Source: Carnobacterium divergens (lineage in GTDB: Bacteria; Bacillota; Bacilli; Lactobacillales; Carnobacteriaceae). From it: a stretch of DNA of 64,000 nt. The position numbers and the translations under genes are program-made. Shown piece after piece: positions 14,813 through 21,941 of this stretch (position 1 is the first letter of the stretch; every line of letters starts with the position of its first letter). Location: assembly GCF_900258435.1 (NCBI RefSeq), contig NZ_LT992558.1, positions 569,370 through 633,369 on the forward strand, given 5' to 3'. A model generated the notes under the pieces. The model was not told the DNA's origin. It saw nothing but the letters and a program-made list of their open reading frames with translations, and did not search any database.

Positions 14813-15613
14813 ATGAAAAAAGTAATTATTAATGCTGATGATTTTGGTTATTCGACAGCTGTCAATTTAGGGATTATAGAATCCTTTAAAAAAGGAGTTT
14901 TAACATCCACTACATTGATGGCTAATATGGGAGGGCGAGATGAAGCCATTCGTTTAGCTAAAAATAATACTGGATTGGGAGTAGGCTGTCATTTAGTTCT
15001 GACATGTGGAAGTCCAATTACTGAGGGATCAACAATTGTAAAACCCAGTGGGGAATTTTTCAGTTTGAAGGAGTATCAGTTATATAGAAAAGATATGAAT
15101 GACACTGAGATTTTTAATGAATGGTGTTCCCAAATAGACTATCTGCTTAATCAGGGGATGGTGTTGACCCACCTAGACAGTCACCATCACGTTCATACGT
15201 TTAAAGAAAACTATGAAATTACAAAAAATATTTCTGAAAAATATCAATTATGCTTTAGAAATGCTTATAGTCTTGAAGAAAATAGTCATCTATCTTATCA
15301 AAAAGGGATCACAGGTTTCTTTGATTTAATGAATCATAAAGAAATTCGTGATTTGAATGTTGCCTTTGAATCACGAAAAAAAGAATGTTTTGAAGAACTT
15401 CAAACGGTATTTGATAAAGTAGAAGGAGGTCAGATTACAGAATTAATGGTTCACCCAGCATTTATTGATGAAAGTTTGTATTTTAATTCATCTTTTAATA
15501 TTCAACGAATAAAAGAGGTAGCTATTTTATGTGACCCAGAATTAAAACTATTACTAGAAAATCAGCAGATTGAACTGTGTCATTACGGAGATATTCCTAG
15601 TGTAAATCAGTAA
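14813..15613 (+). CDS. ChbG/YdjC-type carbohydrate deacetylase
   Basis: A 266-residue metal-dependent deacetylase of the YdjC family, with I-N-A-D-D-F-G-Y-S at the start (metal-binding Asp), C-H-L-V-L (His) and H-L-D-S-H-H-H-V-H (His pair) as metal ligands. Characterised members remove an acetyl group from N-acetylated oligosaccharides; ChbG acts on chitobiose-6-phosphate. First gene of the operon, 48 bp ahead of the PTS gene. Pairing with a GH4 enzyme that has the alpha-glucosidase signature makes the true substrate unclear: either an acetylated disaccharide or a mixed role. Confidence 0.88.
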   Translation: MKKVIINADDFGYSTAVNLGIIESFKKGVLTSTTLMANMGGRDEAIRLAKNNTGLGVGCHLVLTCGSPITEGSTIVKPSGEFFSLKEYQLYRKDMNDTEIFNEWCSQIDYLLNQGMVLTHLDSHHHVHTFKENYEITKNISEKYQLCFRNAYSLEENSHLSYQKGITGFFDLMNHKEIRDLNVAFESRKKECFEELQTVFDKVEGGQITELMVHPAFIDESLYFNSSFNIQRIKEVAILCDPELKLLLENQQIELCHYGDIPSVNQ

Positions 15614-15661
15614 GCATCATTCGTATAGATTGAAAATAATTAAACGGAGGAGTAGTAAGAG

Positions 15662-17215
15662 ATGAGAGAAAAGTTTATGAAATCGGCGAGTATTTTTTCC
15701 AAAGCAATTATTCAACCCGTTATGTTCATGGCTGTGACAGGGATTATTCTGTCGGTCTGTGCTATTTTGAAACTAGAAATGATGCCTACAGTTTCAAAAG
15801 ATATAGGTGATTTCATTTTTAATATATTATCCGGAGGGATGATCGGTCAACTGAGTGCAATTTTTTGTGTAGGTATTGCTACTGCTTTAGCAAAACCAAA
15901 GTATAAAACAGATGCGGCTATTCTTGGAATTATTACTTATTTAGCCTTTTTATATGCAAATAACGCTTGGCTTACGTTAACTAATCAGTTAGCAAAAGCA
16001 GGTGCACAAGGTTTATATGGAACGGGACAAGGGCTTGTTTTTGGAATTCAAGTAACGGATATGGGTGTTTTTCTTGGGATTAGTCTAGGAGTATTGGTAG
16101 GATTTATGGTAAATAAATTTGGCGATATCAAGCTTCATAAATATCTTTCGCCCTATTCAGGCACTAAAACAGTCTATATTTTAATTCTTTTTGTTACAAT
16201 TCTCTTTGCGATTGGCATCACTTATGTGTGGCCAGTTATCAATAATGCTGTTGAAACGATTGTAAAAACTACTACTACATCTGGATCTGTCGGATTTTTC
16301 TTTTATGGATTCTTAAATCGCTTATTACTCCCATTAGGATTGCATCATTTTTTATGGATGCCAATTTTTTACACACCACTAGGAGGAACAGCCGAAATTG
16401 CAGGACAAGCATACGATGGTGCATTTAATATTTGGTTAGCGGAACTTGGCAACGCAAGTCAAATTACTACAATGCATCCGTCAATTGGTTATTTGGCTAA
16501 TTTTGGTTCGATTTCACTGCCAATCGGTATTGCATTTGCATTGTGGAAAACAGCTAGACCAGAAAATCGAAAAAAAGTTGCTGCAATCTTGATTCCAACT
16601 GTCACCACAGCTTTTTTAGCGGGGGTTACTGAACCATTAGAGTTTTTATTCTTGTTTTTATCTCCGCTATTGTGGTTTGCACATGCGATTGTGTATGGTT
16701 TAAGTATGTTTATTACGAATATGGTGGGTATCAATATTCAATTTGATACGGGAATCAATATGATTATTAATAGTTTTGCTTTTCCGATTCGATTAGGACA
16801 TCAGTATTTAATACCAATTGTATTTTTAGTAACGGCAGCAATGGAATATTTTGTGTTCAAAACATTGATTGTAAAATTAAATATTCAAACTTTAGGACGA
16901 GAAGAGAATGGCTCTCTTGAAACAGATAATGAAATAGTAGCTGGAGATTCAGAATTCCCATCACAGATTAAAAATATCGTAGCTGGTTTGGGCGGGGTAG
17001 ATAATATTGAAAGTATCATTAATTGTTATACACGACTTCGTGTAGATGTTAAAGATGAAACAAAAATTAACATGAACATTTTGAAAGAAGAAGTTCAAGC
17101 GTCGGGCATAGTAGATAAAGGGAAACATATTCAAATTATTATTGGTGTTGGTGTAGAAGAAGAAAGAGAAAAGGTAGAAGCTTATATGGAACACTTAAAA
17201 GCTACTCGAGTTTAA
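15662..17215 (+). CDS. PTS EIICB component, glucose/alpha-glucoside family
   Basis: A 517-residue sugar permease and phosphotransferase. The IIC domain (about residues 1-410) has many membrane segments and the family block G-V-T-E-P-L-E-F-L-F-L-F-L-S-P-L-L. The IIB domain (about 430-517) has its phospho-cysteine at Cys455 in N-C-Y-T-R-L-R. The order IIC-IIB and the CxTRLR motif place it in the glucose/maltose (MalX/GlvC-like) class. No IIA gene is nearby, so a IIA from another system must serve it. It imports and phosphorylates the disaccharide that the next gene cleaves. RBS is CGGAGGAG. Confidence 0.9.
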   Translation: MREKFMKSASIFSKAIIQPVMFMAVTGIILSVCAILKLEMMPTVSKDIGDFIFNILSGGMIGQLSAIFCVGIATALAKPKYKTDAAILGIITYLAFLYANNAWLTLTNQLAKAGAQGLYGTGQGLVFGIQVTDMGVFLGISLGVLVGFMVNKFGDIKLHKYLSPYSGTKTVYILILFVTILFAIGITYVWPVINNAVETIVKTTTTSGSVGFFFYGFLNRLLLPLGLHHFLWMPIFYTPLGGTAEIAGQAYDGAFNIWLAELGNASQITTMHPSIGYLANFGSISLPIGIAFALWKTARPENRKKVAAILIPTVTTAFLAGVTEPLEFLFLFLSPLLWFAHAIVYGLSMFITNMVGINIQFDTGINMIINSFAFPIRLGHQYLIPIVFLVTAAMEYFVFKTLIVKLNIQTLGREENGSLETDNEIVAGDSEFPSQIKNIVAGLGGVDNIESIINCYTRLRVDVKDETKINMNILKEEVQASGIVDKGKHIQIIIGVGVEEEREKVEAYMEHLKATRV

Positions 17216-17251
17216 ATAAAAATATTAAATTAATTTTGGAGGAGTCAAATC

Positions 17252-18577
17252 ATGGGAAATAAATTTGTAATGATAGGTGGCGGCTCAACTCAGTCACCAG
17301 GAATTTTAGAAGTATTGCGTAAACGTTCAGAAGAATTAAATTTAAGTGATTTAGTTTTGTATGATATTGATGAAGAACGAGTGTCCTTATTAGGTCAGTA
17401 CACAAAAATGTATTACGATGAAACAGGTTCGAAGGTCAATGTATCCTTCACCACAAACATTGATGAAGCTTTGCAAGGAGCAGACTTCTTATTTATGCAG
17501 ATTCGTCCTGGTCTTAATAAACAACGAGCAATTGATGAAAAAATATGTTTACGTAACGGAGTAGTTGGCCAGGAAACATGTGGGCTAGGAGGCTTTTCTT
17601 TTGCCATGCGAGTGATACCAGCTGTTTTGGAAATTATTCGTAAAGTTAAAGAAATTTGTCCAAAAGCTTGGATTTTGAATTATACAAACCCAGAAGCTAT
17701 CTTGTCAGAAGCCATCTATCGTGAGTTTCCAGATGCAAATGTATTATGTATTTGTGATATGCCCATCTCAATTGAAGGAGCTATCGCAAAATATTTTAAC
17801 AAGAACCTTCGTGACCTAACGTTTAAATACTTTGGCTTGAATCATTTTGGCTGGTGGACTAACGTTGTCGATGAGAATGGAAACGATTTGCTACCTAAGC
17901 TAAGGGATGATGTTTTGTCTGGGGAAATTGAGACACTCTTAATGTCAAATGATGAGACAGAAGGAGATCAATATTGGATTGATACTTACAAGCAAATGAT
18001 TAGTTTGTTTAAACGGTTTCCAGAATATTTTCCAAATTGTTATTTACAATATTATTTAACACCAGATGAGATGCTGGCTCATGATAATCCTGATTTTACT
18101 CGTGGTGATTTTGTAATGAACGGACGTGAAAAACGAATTTATGACGAATGTCGTCGAGTTATCATGGCGGGAACAGCAAAGGATTCATCACTACATGCTG
18201 GAGTTCATGGGAATTACATCGTGGATATAGCCTATGCTATTATTCATAATACAAGAGAACGCTTTACGGTAAATCAAAAAAATCATGGTGCTATTTCCAA
18301 TTTCGATTCAGAAGCGGTTGTTGAAACTCCAGCATATATTGGATCTATGGGTGCTGAAACCATTAATATTGGTGAAATTCCTGTTATGCAAAAAGGACTT
18401 ATGGAAATGCAGAAAGCTTACGAAAAGATGACAGTAGATGCAGCGTTATCTGGTTCATATCAAACAGCGTTAGAAGCAGTGATGCTTAATAGAACCATTC
18501 CAAATTATACAGTTGGAAAAAAAGTATTAGATGAGTTATATAAAGCAAATAAAGGATTATGGCCTGATTTGACGTAA
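17252..18577 (+). CDS. GH4 6-phospho-alpha-glucosidase-like enzyme
   Basis: A 441-residue NAD- and Mn-dependent glycosidase. The NAD-binding start reads M-I-G-G-G-S-T-Q-S-P-G; N-Y-T-N-P-E-A lies at residues 143-149; Cys168 in C-I-C-D-M-P and His198 in G-L-N-H-F-G-W are the expected metal ligands. The C-D-M-P form is the signature of GlvA/MalH 6-phospho-alpha-glucosidases, whereas beta-specific CelF-type enzymes have C-N-x-P. It cleaves phospho-disaccharides delivered by the PTS. Last gene of the operon, 36 bp after the PTS gene, with a good terminator after it. Confidence 0.9.
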   Translation: MGNKFVMIGGGSTQSPGILEVLRKRSEELNLSDLVLYDIDEERVSLLGQYTKMYYDETGSKVNVSFTTNIDEALQGADFLFMQIRPGLNKQRAIDEKICLRNGVVGQETCGLGGFSFAMRVIPAVLEIIRKVKEICPKAWILNYTNPEAILSEAIYREFPDANVLCICDMPISIEGAIAKYFNKNLRDLTFKYFGLNHFGWWTNVVDENGNDLLPKLRDDVLSGEIETLLMSNDETEGDQYWIDTYKQMISLFKRFPEYFPNCYLQYYLTPDEMLAHDNPDFTRGDFVMNGREKRIYDECRRVIMAGTAKDSSLHAGVHGNYIVDIAYAIIHNTRERFTVNQKNHGAISNFDSEAVVETPAYIGSMGAETINIGEIPVMQKGLMEMQKAYEKMTVDAALSGSYQTALEAVMLNRTIPNYTVGKKVLDELYKANKGLWPDLT

Positions 18578-18606
18578 ATTAGATGAAAATAGAAATAAAT
18601 ATTTCC

Positions 18607-18644
18607 AGACGCTTCGCACTAATTTATTACGAAGCGTCTTTTTA
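18607..18644 (+). terminator. Terminator of the sugar operon
   Basis: AGACGCTTCG (18607-18616) pairs perfectly with CGAAGCGTCT (18630-18639), followed by a T-rich run. Confidence 0.85.
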
Positions 18645-18667
18645 TTACGTGAATCACCAATACTAGA

Positions 18668-18696
18668 TTGACATAAGAGAGTGAGCAAGTGATAAT
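18668..18696 (+). promoter_or_regulatory. Promoter of the 42-residue protein gene
   Basis: Perfect TTGACA (18668-18673), 17 bases, GATAAT (18691-18696). Confidence 0.7.
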
Positions 18697-18718
18697 AGTA
18701 TTAAAGGTGGTAGAAGAA

Positions 18719-18847
18719 ATGAACGCAAAAGAAAAAATGTTAGAAATTATTAAAAATAAACAATCTGGTGGCAGATCAAACCAAGTAACAGCACCAAAAA
18801 ATGACCGTAAAAACATGCGAAAAGGTCCGAAAATTTATAATAAATAA
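18719..18847 (+). CDS. Small basic conserved-looking protein, 42 residues
   Basis: An open frame of 42 codons opening M-N-A-K-E-K-M-L-E-I-I-K-N-K and ending R-K-N-M-R-K-G-P-K-I-Y-N-K. It has its own consensus promoter, AGGTGG as a ribosome site about 10 bases before ATG, and a terminator-like hairpin after TAA. It is strongly basic, with a short N-terminal helix and a lysine/arginine/proline tail that could bind RNA or DNA. I do not know its function. The complete expression signals make it a real gene and not a chance frame. Confidence 0.72.
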   Translation: MNAKEKMLEIIKNKQSGGRSNQVTAPKNDRKNMRKGPKIYNK

Positions 18848-18877
18848 TTATTTAAATGAGAACAGGGCGATTTAAAA

Positions 18878-18908
18878 ACACTTTCCAAAAATGGAGAGTC
18901 TTTTTTTT
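18878..18908 (+). terminator. Terminator of the 42-residue gene
   Basis: ACACTTTCCA, loop, TGGAGAGT, then eight T; a weaker member of the recurrent hairpin family. Confidence 0.6.
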
Positions 18909-18970
18909 ACCATTTTTTATCTAGGATAATGACTACATAGTAGAAAGCTTTTTCGCAAATCATCCTTAAA

Positions 18971-19003
18971 ACAAAAAACACCTCCCATTTCTGGAAAGTG
19001 TTC
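18971..19003 (-). terminator. Terminator of the dihydrouridine synthase gene
   Basis: On the minus strand: AACACTTTCCAG, loop, TGGGAGGTGTT and a T-run. It belongs to the same hairpin family, in the opposite orientation. Confidence 0.7.
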
Positions 19004-19018
19004 AAAATGTAACACCCA

Positions 19019-19990
19019 TTAAATCAAAGAATCGTTCTTGTTAAAATCAGTCAAAATCTGACGAACTTCATTTGTCGATTTGGTCGTCATTAACTTAACA
19101 CGTAAATCACTAGCGCCAGGAAAGCCTTTTACATAAATTTTAAAGAAACGATGCAAGCCTACGATGGAGCGTGGAGCTAGCTCTGAATAGTGATCTTGTA
19201 AATCTAGTTGTAATTGTAGTAAACCAAGTAGCTCTTTTGAAGAATGCTCTTGAGGTTCTTTTTCAAAGGCGTAAGGATTTTTAAAGATCCCTCGACCAAT
19301 CATAATCCCGTCCACTCCATATTTTTCAGCAAGCATCAAACCCGTTTTACGGTCAGGAATATCGCCGTTGATTGTGATAAGCGTGTCAGGTGCGATGCGA
19401 TCACGAATCGCCATAATTTGAGGAATAATCTCCCAGTGGGCATCCACCTTACTCATTTCTTCTCGTGTTCGTAAGTGAACAGACAAGTTGGCAATGTCTT
19501 GTTTCAGCAAGTGAGTAACCCAGTCTTCCATTTCAGCCATTTCCTTGTATCCGATACGTGTTTTGACGCTAACGGGTAAGCCACCTGCTTTGGCAGCTTC
19601 AATCAACTCTGCAGCTACATCTGGGCGTAAAATTAGGCCACTGCCTTTTCCGCGACCAGCGACATTTGGAACCGGGCAGCCCATGTTAATATCAACGCCT
19701 TTAAAGCCCATTTCGGCTAATCCAATACTCATTTCTCTAAAAAATTCTGGTTTATCTCCCCATATATGAGCGACAATCGGGTGCTCGTCTTCGGTGAAAA
19801 CTAAACGGCCACGTACGCTTTCGATTCCGTCTGGATGGCAATAGCTATCCGAGTTTGTGAATTCCGTAAAAAAGACGTCAGGCGAGCCGGCTTCTTTAAT
19901 CACATGGCGAAAGACGACATCCGTCACATCCTCCATTGGTGCTAAAATAAAAAAGGGCGTTGGTAAATCTGCCCAAAAATTAGTTGTCAT
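19019..19990 (-). CDS. dus: tRNA-dihydrouridine synthase
   Basis: A 323-residue FMN enzyme that reduces uridines in tRNA loops. TIM-barrel motifs: [11 protein letters not shown] at the start; [18 protein letters not shown] with catalytic Cys105; S-V-K-T-R-I-G; and I-N-G-D-I-P-D near [12 protein letters not shown]. The start I use (19990) has GGAG nine bases upstream; longer in-frame starts up to 20071 add a hydrophobic stretch with no ribosome site. The usual H-G-R-T-R-E reads H-L-R-T-R-E here. Which tRNA position it modifies cannot be told. Confidence 0.9.
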   Translation of the reverse strand: MTTNFWADLPTPFFILAPMEDVTDVVFRHVIKEAGSPDVFFTEFTNSDSYCHPDGIESVRGRLVFTEDEHPIVAHIWGDKPEFFREMSIGLAEMGFKGVDINMGCPVPNVAGRGKGSGLILRPDVAAELIEAAKAGGLPVSVKTRIGYKEMAEMEDWVTHLLKQDIANLSVHLRTREEMSKVDAHWEIIPQIMAIRDRIAPDTLITINGDIPDRKTGLMLAEKYGVDGIMIGRGIFKNPYAFEKEPQEHSSKELLGLLQLQLDLQDHYSELAPRSIVGLHRFFKIYVKGFPGASDLRVKLMTTKSTNEVRQILTDFNKNDSLI

Positions 19991-20176
19991 ATAGCTAAAC
20001 TCCATTCTATTTCGCGCAATTACTTTTCCAAAAGGCACAATTATTATACTAAGAATAGGCGAAAGAATCAAAGGAAAGATTTGCCAATCCTCATGGAGTG
20101 ATTGGTCTTTCTATATTGTTGCAAATACAACAATGTTGATTTATACTAAAGGTAACCAAGAATAGGGAGTTTTGAT

Positions 20177-20629
20177 ATGACAGACATTCTTAGAGATATC
20201 GGGATTATAAGTAGAGCATTGGATTCAATTGCAAATATAGAATTTAAAGAATACGACCTAGCCAAAGGGCAATACCTCTACCTTGTGAGGATTGTTGAAA
20301 ATCCAGGTATTATTCAAGATCGGTTGGCAGAGAGGATAAAAGTAGATCGAACGACTGCGGCAAGAGCGATTAAAAAGCTTGAAGCAAAAGGCTTTATTGA
20401 AAAAAGAATGGACAACACTAATAAGAAAATAAAAAAACTTTTTCCAACCGAAAAAGGTCAAAAGACGTTTCCATTTATTATTAAAGAACATCACTATTCC
20501 AATGAAGTAGCTCTAAAAGGCTTAACCCATCAAGAAAAAGAACAGATTGCGAGTTTATTGAAGACAGTCAAAGAAAATATCGAAGACGATTGGAACGATG
20601 TAAAAAAAGGAAAAAAACGCACATATTAA
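20177..20629 (+). CDS. MarR family transcriptional regulator
   Basis: A 150-residue winged-helix regulator. The recognition region reads I-I-Q-D-R-L-A-E-R-I-K-V-D-R-T-T-A-A-R-A-I-K-K-L split over residues about 45-70, then the wing K-R-M-D-N-T-N-K-K-I-K-K-L-F-P-T-E-K-G. It lies 20 bp ahead of the GNAT gene, which it probably controls in one operon. The preceding gap has an AACAATGTTG stretch that could be its operator, though this was not tested further. Confidence 0.9.
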   Translation: MTDILRDIGIISRALDSIANIEFKEYDLAKGQYLYLVRIVENPGIIQDRLAERIKVDRTTAARAIKKLEAKGFIEKRMDNTNKKIKKLFPTEKGQKTFPFIIKEHHYSNEVALKGLTHQEKEQIASLLKTVKENIEDDWNDVKKGKKRTY

Positions 20630-20649
20630 AAAAGGAAAGAAGGAATTAG

Positions 20650-21174
20650 ATGACCTTGGAATTTTGTATTTGTAGAGAGAGTGATTTACAGACGTTACAA
20701 AAAATGAGTATTGAAACATTTAGCGATACATTCAAAGACCAAAACACAACGGAAAATCTAACAACTTATTTAGAGCAAGCGTACCATACAGAACAATTAA
20801 GAAATGAATTAAACAATCCAGATTCAACCTTTCTTTTTTTGAAGGACAAGCAAGAAATTGTTGGCTATTTGAAGGTTAATGTAAACACTGCTCAGTCAGA
20901 AAATAGCGCAGAGGAAGCGTTAGAAGTTGAACGAATTTATATTAAGAAAACAGCTAAGGGTCAAGGGTATGGACGAAAAATGATTGCTAAAGCAGAAGAA
21001 TTAGCAAATCAAAAAAAGAAAAAACAAATTTGGCTTGGAGTATGGGAACATAACGAACCTGCACGAGCTTTTTATAAACATTTAGGATTTGTAGAAACAA
21101 GTGAACATTCTTTTTATATGGGAAACGAAAAACAACTAGATATTATTATGACAAAAAAAGTGACTGAAATTTAG
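20650..21174 (+). CDS. GNAT family N-acetyltransferase
   Basis: A 174-residue acetyltransferase with the CoA-binding motif E-R-I-Y-I-K-K-T-A-K-G-Q-G-Y-G-R-K-M (V/I-x-x-x-x-Q/R-G-x-G), a neighbouring W-L-G-V-W-E-H-N-E-P-A-R-A-F-Y-K-H-L-G-F, and an N-terminal F-C-I-C-R-E-S-D-L-Q-T-L typical of the spermidine/ribosomal-protein acetyltransferase branch. Co-operonic with the MarR gene. Substrate unknown. Confidence 0.9.
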   Translation: MTLEFCICRESDLQTLQKMSIETFSDTFKDQNTTENLTTYLEQAYHTEQLRNELNNPDSTFLFLKDKQEIVGYLKVNVNTAQSENSAEEALEVERIYIKKTAKGQGYGRKMIAKAEELANQKKKKQIWLGVWEHNEPARAFYKHLGFVETSEHSFYMGNEKQLDIIMTKKVTEI

Positions 21175-21187
21175 GGGGAATGTCATT

Positions 21188-21354
21188 ATGAACAAAATGA
21201 TTGTGGAACCTGCATTCTGGGACATTTTTCCAGAGGGACAACTTACCGTGCTCATTTTAAAGGCATAGATAATCATAAAATGAAAGGGGATGCCCCCTAC
21301 TTTGCTGATTTATTAACAAATACAACGCAAGAAACAGCTACAATTATAATTTAA
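21188..21354 (+). pseudogene. B3/B4 tRNA-binding domain protein, frameshifted and truncated remnant
   Basis: The ATG at 21188 opens M-N-K-M-I-V-E-P-A-F-W-D-I-F-P-E-G-Q-L and stops after 26 codons. One base out of frame the text continues K-G-I-D-N-H-K-M-K-G-D-A-P-Y-F-A-D-L-L. The joined sequence resembles the N-terminus of B3/B4-domain proteins (normally about 230 residues), which hydrolyse or bind aminoacyl-tRNA. Only about 55 codons are left before TAA at 21352. Read-through from the GNAT gene is possible as the gap is 13 bp. Confidence 0.6.
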
Positions 21355-21370
21355 AAATAGTTTTATTAGG

Positions 21371-21400
21371 ACACTTTCCAATTTGGAAAGTGTTTTTTTT
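21371..21400 (+). terminator. Terminator with recurrent ACACTTTCCA stem
   Basis: ACACTTTCCA (21371-21380) and TTGGAAAGTGT (21382-21392) form a tight hairpin followed by eight T. Confidence 0.85.
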
Positions 21401-21419
21401 ATAATAAAAATAATTAACG

Positions 21420-21442
21420 ATAACGAAAATTTATTTCGTTAT
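21420..21442. repeat. Short perfect inverted repeat
   Basis: ATAACGAAA (21420-21428) and TTTCGTTAT (21434-21442) with a 5-base loop. It lies in the 358-bp gene-free stretch before the surface protein operon. It may be a regulator site; apart from this and the terminator, the stretch shows nothing. Confidence 0.4.
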
Positions 21443-21712
21443 TGAAAGAGAGCAGCGAACCAATAAAGATAGTATGAATTAGACTAATTATTATTACTAT
21501 GGAAGGAGAAACGGTTACCTTATAGGAATAAATACAAGACTTTTTTCTTTTTAAAAAACTCCCTAAATAAAAGAAAAAACAAAAAAATCGTCAGTTATTT
21601 TGTTTGTTATAATGTCTTTATAATGGGTATTTTTATATGCATTTATTAAATTCAATTATTTTATATGAATAATAAGGGAAGAAAACAATTATAAATAAGG
21701 AGGCAGATAGAA

Positions 21713-21916
21713 ATGAAAAAAGGAAGTATTCTGTTAGTGATTTGTACAGTGGCATTGAGTTTAGGAGCTTGTCAACATAAAAAAAATGATGAAACGTTAC
21801 CAGAAAAAAAAGAGATTTCAAGTGAAATAAAAGAAGAAAAAATAGAAAAGAAAACAAATCCAGCAACTGTAACAGTAGTGGACGAAGAACAAAAGGGACA
21901 AGAAAATAATCAATAG
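21713..21916 (+). CDS. Small lysine/glutamate-rich lipoprotein
   Basis: A 67-residue precursor with a lipoprotein signal peptide ending L-S-L-G-A-C (lipobox, Cys20) and a short, highly charged mature part (E-K-K-E-I-S-S-E-I-K-E-E-K-I-E-K-K). RBS is AAGGAGGC. It lies 25 bp before the giant surface protein gene on the same strand, so they are probably transcribed together. The mature part is too short for an enzyme; a membrane-tethered accessory or spacer is all that can be suggested. Confidence 0.75.
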   Translation: MKKGSILLVICTVALSLGACQHKKNDETLPEKKEISSEIKEEKIEKKTNPATVTVVDEEQKGQENNQ

Positions 21917-21941
21917 TAGAAATTTATTAGGGGGGAAACAA

